64,000 nt of DNA from Usnea hakonensis (lineage: Eukaryota > Ascomycota > Lecanoromycetes > Lecanorales > Parmeliaceae), in NCBI GenBank assembly GCA_013423325.1, contig BLJB01000050.1:58032-122031 (forward strand), written 5' to 3'. Under the pieces are notes generated by a model that made no database searches, was not told the origin of the DNA, and worked only from the letters and a program-made list of their open reading frames with translations. Position numbers and translations under genes: made by a program. Of the stretch, positions 50,985 through 61,653 are shown piece after piece (position 1 is the first letter of the stretch; every line of letters begins with the position of its first letter).

Positions 50985-51200
50985 CCCGTCCCAACCCTTT
51001 GTCATAACTCATTCCAAACAGTATATTCTTCACCTTCCAACATCATTTCTCTTGTCTCGTTTCCTGTACACCATTACAATTTCGACACTGGTTGTCTCTT
51101 TCACTGTCTACTTCCGATCAACAATATTTAATACACAACGAACACACTCTTTACCACGTTCCATATTTCAAGTCTTACCACTTCTACAATAATTACGACC

Positions 51201-51947
51201 ATGATGCAGGTTCATCAGCTCCTGGCACTGCTGCCCATCCTTGCCGCCCCCCTCACCGTCCTCGCTATCCCCAACGGAGCATGCGACGGACAATCTGATG
51301 GCCTTTCCATCAGATGGTCTGGCAACGCCGAGGGTGCCTACTTTACCTTCAACGGCGGGGCCAACACAGGCCCCGCAACCGGCTGCACCGACCTAGGCTC
51401 CGGCTTCCAGGGCCAAGTCGGTATATCCTATTTAGGCGCCAACGGCCAACCCCACGCCGACGGCACAATCCTCGAAACGAACCCAACCGGCTACTTTGAC
51501 ATCAGCTACATCCTCGGCTACACCCTGCCCGTCATCTGTTCCGCATCAAACGGCGCCTCCACTGGCTGTGCGAAAGACCTCTTCGGCTCCGGCACTCCTT
51601 GCCCCGATCTGGTAGACGGCGTCTGCAAGAACCCCACCGGCCCTGGGGGGTCCAGAGACCCAGGCGTATACCCCAACTCCGCATGGTGTAACGCCTGTGG
51701 GCCCGCAGACCCATTCTTCGCACCGTGCGCCGGCTCCGCATATACCTTCCCCTACGACGATGGTGCGACTGTGGCCGCGGGCAGTGGTTCCATTAATTGC
51801 TGTGTGGGCACGGCTTGTGGCGACACAGGCAGAGAGGGGAGTACGCAGGGGGGAACCAGCGATCCGACCCGGTTCGAACCTTGCGCCCCTTGCGGAACGA
51901 GCAGCAGACGCAGTCTTCGGGAGCAAAGGTGGGGAAAGAAAGAGTAA
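51201..51947 (+). CDS. Secreted thaumatin/osmotin-like protein (248 aa)
   Basis: A single exon. There is a signal peptide of about 22 residues (MMQVHQLLALLPILAAPLTVLA). The mature protein has about 15 cysteines and fungal thaumatin-fold hallmarks: TGYFDISYILGYTLPVICS, GCAKDLF, CPD, GVCKNPTGPGG, WCNACGPADPFFAPCAGSAYTFPYDDGAT and NCCVGTACGDTG. Proteins of this superfamily are extracellular; some bind or cleave beta-glucans and remodel cell walls. The C-terminal SRRSLREQRWGKKE is basic and unusual. The sequence is GC-rich with strong codon bias, suggesting high expression. Confidence 0.82.
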   Translation: MMQVHQLLALLPILAAPLTVLAIPNGACDGQSDGLSIRWSGNAEGAYFTFNGGANTGPATGCTDLGSGFQGQVGISYLGANGQPHADGTILETNPTGYFDISYILGYTLPVICSASNGASTGCAKDLFGSGTPCPDLVDGVCKNPTGPGGSRDPGVYPNSAWCNACGPADPFFAPCAGSAYTFPYDDGATVAAGSGSINCCVGTACGDTGREGSTQGGTSDPTRFEPCAPCGTSSRRSLREQRWGKKE

Positions 51948-52004
51948 GCCGGCACTTACTCTATGGCTATCTTTTACCAGAAACTTTCTTTCAATTTTGC
52001 TGCA

Positions 52005-52190
52005 TAGCGCTGGAGTATATGATTTCGTCTCTTTGGACTGGTGCGGGTTTTCTGCTTTACACGCATAGCGACGGCGCAACTCATCTTGGGCTTACAACTA
52101 CCTCTCTATCTCTGTCTATACATATAGCGACGGCGCAACATCTCTTGAAGTTACCATTCCACATCTGTCTTTATCAGCGGCATAGCGTTG
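52005..52190 (+). repeat. Degenerate tandem repeat, about 60 bp period
   Basis: The core CATAGCG recurs with tagcg at 52005, 52066, 52125 and 52183 (spacing 61, 59, 58 bp). The middle two share TAGCGACGGCGCAAC. It lies in the 3' region of the thaumatin-like gene. A second shorter series (ACGCGACACCCTGTAT, ACGCAACACACTGTAT) follows at about 52270-52310. Confidence 0.55.
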
Positions 52191-53003
52191 GCGTTCTCTG
52201 ATCTTCTTTTGCATATTCAGCGCTGTTCTGCTATCTTTCCTTTTCATTTCCGGTCATTTATACCTGTATATACGCGACACCCTGTATGCTACATACGCAA
52301 CACACTGTATATAAAGTAAGCTAAAAGTGCTGTACATACATATAAACAACACACTCCTTCTATTCTACAACCCTCTTCTCTTCACCCACAGACTTAGCCC
52401 ACACTCTCATTTCTCCACCCACTTCTTCACCCTCCACTTCTTCACACTCCAACCCCCCCATCCGCACCCAACCCCATCAACCTCCCCATTAAAAAATAAA
52501 ATCCTTTCTCACCCAATTTCTCCTCCCACCTCATCTACACCCACCCACCTGCACTTCACAATCGCCGCACCGCTTTTCAACCCTGTTTTTTCTACAAAAA
52601 CTTACACAAACATGCGTGGAGACAGTAAGGAAAAAAAGTACGTAGTAGAGAATGTATCCAGCCAAGGAAATAGCTAGATAAACACAAGTCCATAGTACTG
52701 TGTATTCGCCAAGGCTTCTGTCTCATGGAGCATGTAAGTAAGCAAGGTTTCGGAGAAGCATGCCGCGCTTCCGCGGAAGGGGGTTATCTCTACTCTACGT
52801 ACTTTTAGGTGTTAGTCGGGTCTGATAAGGGGACCCAAAGATGCGATAACGAGCGAATCCAGTGAAATCTAGATCTTTTTGAATCGCCTCTGTATGCACA
52901 TATATATTTATATGAGTGCATCTACTTTCCTTTCCTCTCTACCGCACCACTCCCCCTACCCCCAAAGTCCAAATTCCAAAATCAAGAAACCCCACCTAAA
53001 GCC
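52191..53003. other. Intergenic, pyrimidine/A-rich, promoter of the GST gene
   Basis: The stretch 52340-52600 is very C/T/A-rich and gives spurious open frames. A TATA-like TATATATTTATA sits at 52900-52912, about 100 bp before the GST start codon. Confidence 0.4.
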
Positions 53004-53798
53004 ATGGTAACCCTCATCTCCGCCACCCCCTCCCCCTACGCGCGCAAAAACCGCATCGCAATGCACGAAAAGCGCATCCCCTTCCGGCTCCAATCCGAAA
53101 TCCCTTGGGAGAGCGCCACCCAGACGCCCTTGCACAACCCGCTCGAAAAGCTACCCATTTTACTCTTCGACGACGACAGTCAAGCTCCTATCTACGAGTC
53201 CTGGCTCATACAGGAGTATATCGTGACGAAGTATGCTGATCGGGGGCCGAGGTTGATGCCGAGCGGGGTGGACGAGGTGTTGCTGGCGAGGCGGGTGCAG
53301 GTGGTGGCGGATGGGGGATGTGATGCTATGGTAAGTGTGCTGAAAACCGCGTTGGTTTGGTGCTGAGGCGAAATGATCTCTCGATCTTGTTGTGGAATTG
53401 GTGCAGGTCGTTGGCATTGTATCCGTGTGGTAATTCGAATTTATTTGGTCAATGATTAGGGTCTCGCATTCTTCGAATCTTCCCGCGGTGAGCAAAAGTC
53501 CCAGGAATGGATGTCCCGCCAACTGCGCAAGGTATACGGCGCCATCAAGGCTCTCGACGGCTTCGTCAAAGCGCGCAACGGTGGTAGCGAATTTTTGATC
53601 GGCGACGAGCTGACGATTGCGGATATTGCCGCGGCGTGCATGCTGGGAATGATGAACATGGTGGAGACGCAGTTTGGGTTGATCAAGTGGAAGGAGGAGT
53701 ACCCTGAGTTAGTGAGGTGGTGGGAGACACTGGAAGAGCGGGAGAGTTTTCGGGAGACGAGGCCCGTCATGTTTGATTTGAAGGAGAAGGTTGTATGA
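53004..53798 (+). CDS. Glutathione S-transferase-like protein (221 aa)
   Basis: Two exons, 53004-53330 and 53460-53798, with a 129 bp intron (GTAAGT...GATTAG) that joins in phase. The N-terminal thioredoxin-fold domain reads LISATPSPYARKNRIAMHEK (serine near the active site), KLPILLFDD and APIYESWLIQEYI, where the ES pair binds glutathione. The C-terminal helical domain has FLIGDELTIADIAAACML, the conserved N-capping D of the family, and VRWWETLEERESF. GSTs conjugate glutathione or act as reductases or isomerases in detoxification, cytosolic. Length and domain order are normal. The substrate is unknown. Confidence 0.88.
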
Positions 53799-55186
53799 TT
53801 GACGATTTCCGTGGAATAGGGTTCATGGATGCCCCACACCAAAAGAATTAGAAAGGATGGCGCTGGAGAAGGGGGGCTTGGCAATGCATAGACTGATTTT
53901 GTCGAGTTGTCAGGATTTCAGGACAGCGACAACTTCACGATCCAAGTACCCCAAATCTTTCATCAACCTCGTGAACTTACGACCCCACCCGGACACTTCA
54001 CCCGTTGTACAGGTTGCCATGTACTTTCCATTATTTGGAGGCACAAGCATAGGAAATGGTGCTAATAAGCGTGAGCAAATGTTTCCTGTGTGAGTCGTGA
54101 AATTGTGTAATTCAGCGTCGACACTTAGCTTTCGGTTCTGGGCAAAATATCTTTACATGTCTCCAGCAACTGTTTTAGCAACTAGCATTAAGGCACTCTG
54201 AAGACACTGGGAGCCCAGGCAACGACGAGGCATACAGCATATACTAAGGGACTAGCCATTGCCGCTCTATACGAAAGATCGACCCAATGGTCAAATTTAC
54301 CGTAGTGTCTCGCAGGACGGACAGATAGAGAGCCAGATATAAAGAAAAACATACGGTGATGAAATGTATGTGCGGAAGGCTGTTATAGCGAGGACGTCTT
54401 CTTGTCAACAATTGATGACAATGTGGGTTAAGAATGTTGTAAACTATGCTTTTGAACGCTCGACAGCCCCATCATTATCTCGGCGATCACGAAGGCTGAG
54501 CTTCCATGGCGCAGATTGTGGGTGTCACAATAGTCAAATAGATCAGCTAAGGCCTCACTGATGCTCGAGGTTTCGAAGATAAATATGGACAGCTGCTGTT
54601 CTTGAGATGACTTGTGAAAGAGCTCGGGGGTCTAGCTCGATCCTCACAGCTGTAGCCTTATAAGTACCACCTTTGTGTAGGAGATAGCAGATGACAACAG
54701 TCACCGCTCACCACTGAGTGGCTATCATAATGGGTCGTCTTGTCTGATGCGGAGATTGTGAGGTACTCTATTGAAAACTAAAGTGGTAGATTGACTTTCT
54801 GTAGACTACAAGCGTTCGTGTAATTTACTTTAGCGTCTATTGAGCGGCTAAGAGTTGCGTCAAAAAGTGACGTAGAGAGCTGTGAAGAATTACTTAAAGT
54901 ATGATAAAGTGCTTCTTGACTGTATTGGTTCCACCTATCCTTCACTATACCACGTCCCTCACCCCGAATTGTACGTGTGCATACGCCTCTGACGAGTAGT
55001 AAACGGACAAAAAAAAATAGCTCGTTCACACTATCGTCGCTGTCAGCCAAAATCGGGAGTTCCCCACCTTCCGGGTCCAATCACGACCCACCCTCTGCAG
55101 CATAATCCGCGCAATCCGGAGCCTTGCAGGAGACCTGACCGACACTTCAGCGCACGACCGTGTACTACCCTACATAATATCCCTCG
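53799..55186. other. Intergenic, nothing recognised
   Basis: 1.4 kb. Frames at 53857-54093, 54364-54561 and 54778-55080 (minus) have no recognisable domain. Confidence 0.4.
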
Positions 55187-55824
55187 TTGGCAATCATGAT
55201 CTCTTCAACCTCCAAAACTTTTCTCTCCACCATGGTGCGCCCCTCCTGCCGCATGCGAGTCCCTTCACACACCCGAATATCGACGCCAAAACAACAACCA
55301 TCTTCTCCAGGCCCACTACTCAGGATCCCAGCATATCGCACCTTTTCCGAATCCACGTCTTTAGCATTCCCAAGGAAAGATTCACAGCACAAGGACAGCA
55401 TCAATACTGAGGCGACCGAGTACAGTAAGAGCGCGACGGACGATGAGAGTGCTAGGCAAAGTGATGCGGCTTTCAATCCAGATATTACAGATCCCCAGCA
55501 TCAGAAAGACAAAGCTGGCGAGGGCACGGGAAGCGGCACCGTGAGCACTTCTTTTCCACATATATAGCATGGTCACTTTTAAACCTTTCGACAGCTGTTG
55601 ACTGCATGGCACGCTACATGTTTGCGGGTCCGAATGCTGACACTTCATCTCCGCAGGATACGAACAATCCTCTCGAAGTCAGTCCCGCAAACCCAGACGT
55701 CAGCAAGCCACGAGAAGATACAGAGGGCGGAGCAGAGAATTCGAGTAGCAGCTCCAATGATGAGAGCGACAGGAAGAGGTCTAGTGGAGGCTCTAGCCCG
55801 AGCAAGGGGAAAAAGGTTGCATGA
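55187..55824 (+). CDS. Conserved fungal short protein, probably mitochondrial
   Basis: Two exons, 55187-55540 and 55657-55824, 173 aa, with a 116 bp intron (GTGAGC...CCGCAG) joining in phase zero. The start may be ATG 55187 or 55196. The N-terminus is rich in S, T, R and K without acids (SSTSKTFLSTMVRPSCRMR), typical of a mitochondrial targeting sequence. The conserved-looking middle reads DSINTEATEYSKSATDDESARQSDAAFNPD and, after the splice, NPLEVSPANPDVSKPRED. The tail is serine-rich and charged. I know such short disordered proteins from many ascomycetes but no function. Confidence 0.75.
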
Positions 55825-56439
55825 GAAATGAAGCAAGACAAACGTCGAAATTGCCAGACGTGGAATGGGATCATTGGTTGCCAGCTCCAGACTGAAATGG
55901 ATTCGGTCCTTCGTTATACGACCTTGTTCGCGATGGCCCGTCGGGCTCAACTATCCGCCCTCAATTCATGCCCCTGTGATGGCCCCCATTTCAAGTACCA
56001 AAGTACTCTGGCGTCGGTTTGATTAGCTATGACCTGCACGTGGATATATTCGGACATGGTCGGCAAGATGCATGATGAAGAGACGATGGCTTAAAGGACA
56101 CATGCACGCTTGGGCTATGCATTCGACGCCTAGAGGCATAAGGATTCATAAGCGTTTCACATCACTGCGGGAAGCACTCTATAATAGCGGTGTGAGAATA
56201 GAATAAGCTTCTTTGACTGGTTGAAGCTGCATGGTTTCATGAAACTCGGACGATAAAAATAGATGCTGCCGCATTCGCGATTTCACACAGCCACATTCAC
56301 CAATCTTAGCAATACAGTCAACGAAGCTTCTTCCTTACACATATTTGTAGCCAAGCCCACTTCTCTCTTCCAGAATGAATTCATTAGGACTGAGGTCAGT
56401 CCTTCGACATTCAGGACGTAAGAGGTGGAGGTCATCAAG
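55825..56439. other. Intergenic, nothing recognised
   Basis: 615 bp between two same-strand genes. No supported feature. Confidence 0.4.
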
Positions 56440-57202
56440 ATGCCTGGCGTCCGTAAGCAGAGCTCCCACGCCGTGGACACAACGGGCCCACAGTCTACCA
56501 ACAACCTCGGCCCCCATTTCTTTAATCAGATACTAAGCAATGCTCCTTACTCATAGCACTAGATGCCTTGGCCCAGGTCAAAAAGGGTCTCCGCGGCCTA
56601 TGCAGCCGGCGCAAAAAGAAGAAGCCGCCAGCGCAGCATGAGCTCACGCCAAGCTCCACCAATGCCCCTAGCGGGACCACGACAGCGCCTGTAGAAGTCC
56701 CGGCGACGAGCAACAGAAGTGTCACGGAAGGCGAGGATGTTCTCCAGAGCGGTATGTGCTGTATCCAGAGGGTCCCCAAGGCGGAGAAATTGACATCTAA
56801 TCTCCACCCCGCCTTACAGAAGAGCCCCCTCATCCACCACCGCACCCCGCCGCACACCCTACATCCGCCACAGCCCCCTCCTTAATCCCCGACCCTGCAC
56901 CCGTAACAACGGCCGCCTCCACCTCGTCCGAGCACCACCCTCACATCCCCGCCTCCACCCAGATCGAAGAAGCGAAAGCAATCGACCTCAACCCCTCGCA
57001 GGACACCAAGACGGAAGAAAATGACAAAAAGGAGACACAGGCAGACACCAAGCCCAAGCCCAAGCCCGCGCTCACAAACGAGACGTCTGGCATGAGCGCC
57101 ACAAGCGGGCCAATGGGCGACCATATGGCAGAAGTGTGGCGCGACAGTGACGTCGGGGTCAAAGAAGGAAGGCCCGGTGAAGAGGAAGGTGCGGGGTTCT
57201 AA
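56440..57202 (+). CDS. Disordered proline- and charge-rich fungal protein, three exons (196 aa)
   Basis: Exons 56440-56452, 56557-56751 and 56820-57202 join in phase. Intron 1 (104 bp) has GTAAGC, a perfect TACTAAG branch site and TCATAG; intron 2 (68 bp) has GTATGT and TTACAG. The product starts MPGVPLDALAQVKKGLRGL, continues with a basic cluster (RRKKKK), then a long P/T/A- and K/E-rich region, and ends with NETSGMSATSGPMGDHMAEVWRD, which looks like the conserved core. It is predicted to be intrinsically disordered. The tiny first exon explains why no single long frame covers the gene. Function unknown. Confidence 0.65.
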
Positions 57203-58130
57203 AATTTGGATATTGCATGGGTCTGGGCTTGATGCCTGAGTTCCAGCGCAGGAGAGCTACGGATGGGAATTGAGAAAGGTGTAGGCAGTGCCCTGACCCC
57301 CTCGAAGTTTTCTTCTTTCTTTCTGTGGTTCTTATACTCTATCCCCCCTTTTTCTTTTCTTAAGATGTTGAACAAGTGGTGGTTTGGTGAAGAAGAATGT
57401 AAATTGATTAATCACGCTGGCAGGAAGGGCTGTCAGTCGATGAGTGGAGTTCGGTCGAAGGATTTCATGTCTATCATCATCGCCTTGGGCAAAGCTCCCT
57501 AGGGTTTGTTTCTCAATTTATGAATCTCTCTTATTTCAGATGGATTGGATGCTGGGGTATGTTGATGCTTGTTCGGGTACATTACGAGTGGTTATTTCAC
57601 TTCCTCCACCACCGCTCTTGCCCATCTGCGTCTTACGTTCTTTGCCGGGTCTCCCTGTCTTTCCCCCAAAACTCCTTGTATCCATCTACGTCCACATTTA
57701 CTTCAACCCCCCTCCCTCAGAAGGTCCTCCACCCTCTATCTCCTCCCCCTCCACCACCACCACCATTTCCACCACCCCCCTTTCCCACCCCCTCCACAAG
57801 CACAGTCCTCTTCTTCCATCTCCCACCATATTCCTATCCCCTTTCCCCTACTCCCCCTCCAAAAGAGCCGTTCATACCATCGCTCTCAAACAATATCCCA
57901 TCACCACTAAAACTTTTCCATTACCAAAACCTCAGCGACCCCGCCCTCCAGCTTCAAAATCTGTCTTCTCAGTCCCCGTAAGCTCGTGGCTTTTATCCTT
58001 TTAAATTCGTCTGCCCTCTGCCATTGCTAATCACGTTCACACTATTGCGACCAAATTCCAGGAAATCGGCATCTAAATGGGCAAGCATTGCTTACCTCCC
58101 TGATATAAACAAGGATTAGCGACCACACTA
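57203..58130. other. Intergenic with pyrimidine-rich tract
   Basis: From about 57590 to 57960 the plus strand is C/T-rich with CCACCACC clusters, producing overlapping open frames in all three frames. This is a composition effect, not a coding signal. It could be the leader of a transcript, but I cannot support one. Confidence 0.45.
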
Positions 58131-59027
58131 CTACTGATCGAAATTCCTCCTCGGATTAGCCATTTCATAGATCTCATTGTCTATGCCAACTTCATGGACG
58201 GTATTTACAGCGACTCCTCCGGCCTCATGGATCTGACCATCACCAGCCTCATAAGCAACATTCCCAGGCCCCGTTGCGGACCTCATCGCAGGGTTCACCG
58301 ACAGTGGTTCTGAATGTCCATTATCGTTTTCGGTATTCGCAATTGTCCGTCTGCGAAAGCAGAAAACCAACAGAGCAGCAATTGCTAAAACCCCGACCGC
58401 AGATCCGACGCCGACACCAGCGCTTGTGCTAGCAGGGAGACTGGCTCTTAAGCTCTGTTGGCTTGTCGCAGATGTGCTCGCTGTAGATGAGCTAGTTGCT
58501 GTCGCTGACCCGTTCGAAGGTGTAGAGTTGGTAAACGAAGATGGGGTCGGTAATACGATACTGGATGTCGAAAGAGAGATGGCTTTCTTGCTATCGGGAG
58601 CAATCCCTTCACAGACAAACGCCAAAGAGTTGAACGCAATCAGCGCGAGGCATTCCCCCTCCAAACGCACATCACCGTCCCGTCGATCTTTCCTTCGCGT
58701 CGGCAACCCAGGATTCGGATCTTCATCCGTGGGATCAGCGGTGCAGTTGTTGCTATTGAAGAAGTTGAAGGATGCTTTGGTATCATTGGCGCAGGTCGCA
58801 TTGCGCCATACGCGGTAGCTGTGGACCGTGGCGCCCGGGACGCCGCAGACATTAGGGGAAAGAGTGAAGTTGAGGGCAATCGGGTCTGGTTCGCCGAAAT
58901 TGGAGGTGAAGCCGGAGTTGGAGTTGCATTCTGAGTCGCTCCAGAGTTCAATATTGGCTTGTTGAGGGAGTGCATTGGTTTTGTGATAGAGGGATGAGAG
59001 GGTGAGGAGGAGAATATGTAGCGCCAT
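58131..59027 (-). CDS. Single-pass surface protein with S/T-rich stalk (298 aa)
   Basis: The N-terminus MALHILLLTLSSLYHKTNA is a signal peptide. An extracellular part with about eight cysteines and NxT/NxS glycosylation sites (NFT, NAT, NCT) follows to about residue 145. Then come a serine/threonine-rich stalk (about 150-200), one membrane helix (AGVGVGSAVGVLAIAALLVFCF, about 205-226) with a following RRR stop-transfer, and a roughly 65-residue cytoplasmic tail. This is the layout of Wsc/Mid2-type cell-wall stress sensors and similar surface proteins, though no WSC domain is evident. Confidence 0.78.
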   Translation of the reverse strand: MALHILLLTLSSLYHKTNALPQQANIELWSDSECNSNSGFTSNFGEPDPIALNFTLSPNVCGVPGATVHSYRVWRNATCANDTKASFNFFNSNNCTADPTDEDPNPGLPTRRKDRRDGDVRLEGECLALIAFNSLAFVCEGIAPDSKKAISLSTSSIVLPTPSSFTNSTPSNGSATATSSSTASTSATSQQSLRASLPASTSAGVGVGSAVGVLAIAALLVFCFRRRTIANTENDNGHSEPLSVNPAMRSATGPGNVAYEAGDGQIHEAGGVAVNTVHEVGIDNEIYEMANPRRNFDQ

Positions 59028-60264
59028 ACAGGGTGAAAAGATAGGAGACAGGGACTTGTCACCCGCGAGGGGAATTGAGGGACAGAGCTGGATAATAACG
59101 ACATTTTCTCAGGGGCTTTGACGACTCAATCGAAAACGGTGGCAGTGAGGCTATGCCGTTTACGAGGGGGCTAAATGCCTGTGTATGCAGTATCTGAAGC
59201 AAGTTCTCGTGTCATCCTTCATTGATAGCGCGAGGAAATCAATTCATTTATTACATTCAGCTGATGTCGCTTGGATCGCAAATAGATTGGTATCCTCGCT
59301 CTATAAGATAACGGACTTCTGGACGACAAGATGAAGTATGTCAATGTTAGTAGGAGAGGTAAGTGTTCATACACATATCCGACCTCACGAAATAGTCACT
59401 ACGAGGAATCAGCCATGGCCGATTTCCATCCAATACAATTGTTTCATGGGACACCCTTTTTGTGCTTACAAGTCCGAAAATTTAGCAAATCACAGATCAA
59501 CATATCAGCCCGCATAAGTCTCGAACATGGGAGTCCAGCAGCCTTGCGGCGAGCTCGTAGCCTTATGCCCCGCTTGGGCTCTACTCAGCCTCGCATGGAG
59601 GGTGTCCGAGCAGGGGCGAGTGACAACACGGTCTTTGTGAACCTCGATCTATCCTGCAGAGTTCATGCTGCGAGCTTATGATCGCCAGAGGACGTTCACT
59701 GTTTTGCGTCTATTCGATATTTGCGCGACGTTTCTCGCTTCTGATATGAAGTCCTTGACCGGCATTTTGGATTGCAATTTCAATGGACAATGTCTGATGG
59801 GATGACTTACGGTTACAGAATGCCTGGGTTAATACTCCTTGCTGCAGGCATTTTGCTTTAACTTAAATAACCGGCATCAATCAAGAAGAGCAATGCCAAT
59901 CTACAGATCTTGCAGTATAGAATCATGTTGGATTGAGGGTTTGATCATGCTGAAAAAGGGTTTGATCATGCTGAATTTTCAACAAAAACCACCTCTCAAA
60001 TTTTTCTATGAACGGATACTGTCCTCCGGCAAGCAGAATGCAGTAACAAAAGAGGGAAGAATTGAACTCACAACGATGGCGTACCAAATCACCTCCTGAC
60101 AATAAACTCCTATTTGATCTGAATCTCCGCGTACATTCTGTTGGATGCTAGGAATTAAGGGCTGGTACATACTAAAGTCTGTAAATTAATCAGAAGCCGA
60201 AACGCCTGGAAACTCACATGTACAGTCTAACAAATCCTCATTGCTCCCAAATAGACAGACGTAT
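59028..60264. other. Intergenic, nothing recognised
   Basis: 1.2 kb. Plus-strand frames at 59331-59681 and 59839-60099 have no domain. A short direct repeat GGGTTTGATCATGCTGAA occurs at about 59937-59975. Confidence 0.4.
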
Positions 60265-61017
60265 TTAACGACGCCCTACCGGACGTCCCCATCGGTCTTT
60301 TTCCTTGTCGACGTTGGAATACCTATATTTGGTCAGTCATGCACAATGACAAGTTGGGTATAGGGGAATACTCACGATCGATGCCTCTCATGATGCTTTT
60401 GCTGTTCGCTAGCGTACTCGTACTCTTTATAAGCCCTTTCTGCGAAATCGTAATGTCTCTTTTGCTCCTCCGAGCTGTGGTAGCCATGAGGATGCGATCG
60501 AAGAAAGGTTTCTCGGTTCGATGCATTGCTGTGCCATGATCAGTAAAGTTTCAAGATTGTTATATCATATGGCTTACCTATAGCATTTGTCTCTGTATGC
60601 CTGTGCACGCGGATCAAGGCGCTCATGCTGATCTGGAGCTAATTCTCCAGTATTCGCGCGGTAGTGTTTTTTCTGTTCCTTGTCCATGCGACTGAACTCT
60701 TTGTTAGCGGCGCGGAGTTCATTCTCGTATCCGCTACGGGTGTTATCTCTTGCCTTGGTGCTGGCAGAGTACTGGGTATGAAGTCTCTCTCTTTCGCTTC
60801 CCCGAGGGAATTGCATTGATCCATGATGATGCCGACCGTCGGGTCCCAACCCTTCCTCTCGCCCATAGCGTCGAGCGTGAGCATTGTCGAAATCCTTGGA
60901 TGTACCTGTATACGTTGGGGTATCTCTGAGGAAAGATGCATGGTCTCGATCGCGGACGTTTCCTCGATTTGTACCACCTCGCCTACGGCCTTGCACTGCG
61001 AAGCCATCAGAATCCAT
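60265..61017 (-). CDS. Charged, glycine/arginine-rich fungal protein, three exons (216 aa)
   Basis: Exons 61017-60578, 60528-60376 and 60322-60265 join in phase. Introns are 49 bp (GTAAGC...GCACAG) and 53 bp (GTGAGT...ATATAG). The start MDSDGFAVQGRRRGG is followed by charged, Q/H/R-rich, probably disordered sequence. It contains a repeated pattern: KEFSRMDKEQKKHYRANTG, later SEEQKRHYDFAERAYKEYEY and ASEQQKHHERH. The end is DKEKDRWGRPVGRR. No known domain is recognised. The in-phase splices and sensible C-terminus support the model. Confidence 0.65.
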
Positions 61018-61653
61018 GTTAAAGCCTGTGTTCTGTGATTATGTTTTGATTATCGATTGGTGGTATGCTAGAGAAGGGTAGCAGAAAGGAAAGGACAGGA
61101 TTTATAAACGAAAACGAGACGCACGAAGTGTTAATGTGGTACCTAATGCTTTATCCTAATGCAACAAAGGCGCCCGCTAGTTCTCCATTACTGTGTGCAC
61201 AACAAATTGTTTCTTTGTTGCTTATCATTGATGAACGATGATTACTAGTCGTCTCATTGCCCAGTTACGCCTTTGTTTGACTGCTAGCAACAGGAAATCG
61301 TAGCTTCAAATTTGATTGTCTTGTAGCAGGCTAGCTCTGATATTTCCTTGATCTCCTAGTTGCGTGGCTGCGGTAGCACAAAGCAATCAAGAGTAGACAT
61401 GATTTATGCACAAGAATCAAGTCACAAAGAGAGCAGGCTTGATTGTTAGGCTTTTTCTTTTTACCGGAATGTTGCATGTCTCGGCATGTCACAGCTGCCA
61501 ATCTCTTTGAACTCTGATCATTAATACCTGCCTTCAAAACGACTATCCGATTTATTCGCTCTCTCACAAAAGCTAAGAAAAATTCTGAACGCGCAAAGAC
61601 ATTTTCAACAACATCACTCGACTTTGAAATCTAAATAACATCGTTCTGCTACC
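61018..61653. other. Divergent intergenic region
   Basis: 636 bp between two divergent genes; it must hold both promoters. Nothing else is recognised. Confidence 0.4.

Noticed and set aside
50722..51192. 156-codon plus-strand frame before the thaumatin-like gene
   Set aside because: It overlaps the TATA-like element and leader of that gene, has no domain, and its hydrophobic end is a reading of the pyrimidine-rich leader.
52327..52677. 116-codon plus-strand frame
   Set aside because: Simple C/T/A-rich sequence; the peptide is repetitive H/P/T/L.
57444..58004. Three overlapping long plus-strand frames (153-186 codons)
   Set aside because: They lie in a C/T-rich tract open in all three frames. 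The predicted peptides are P/S/H-rich low complexity without any motif.
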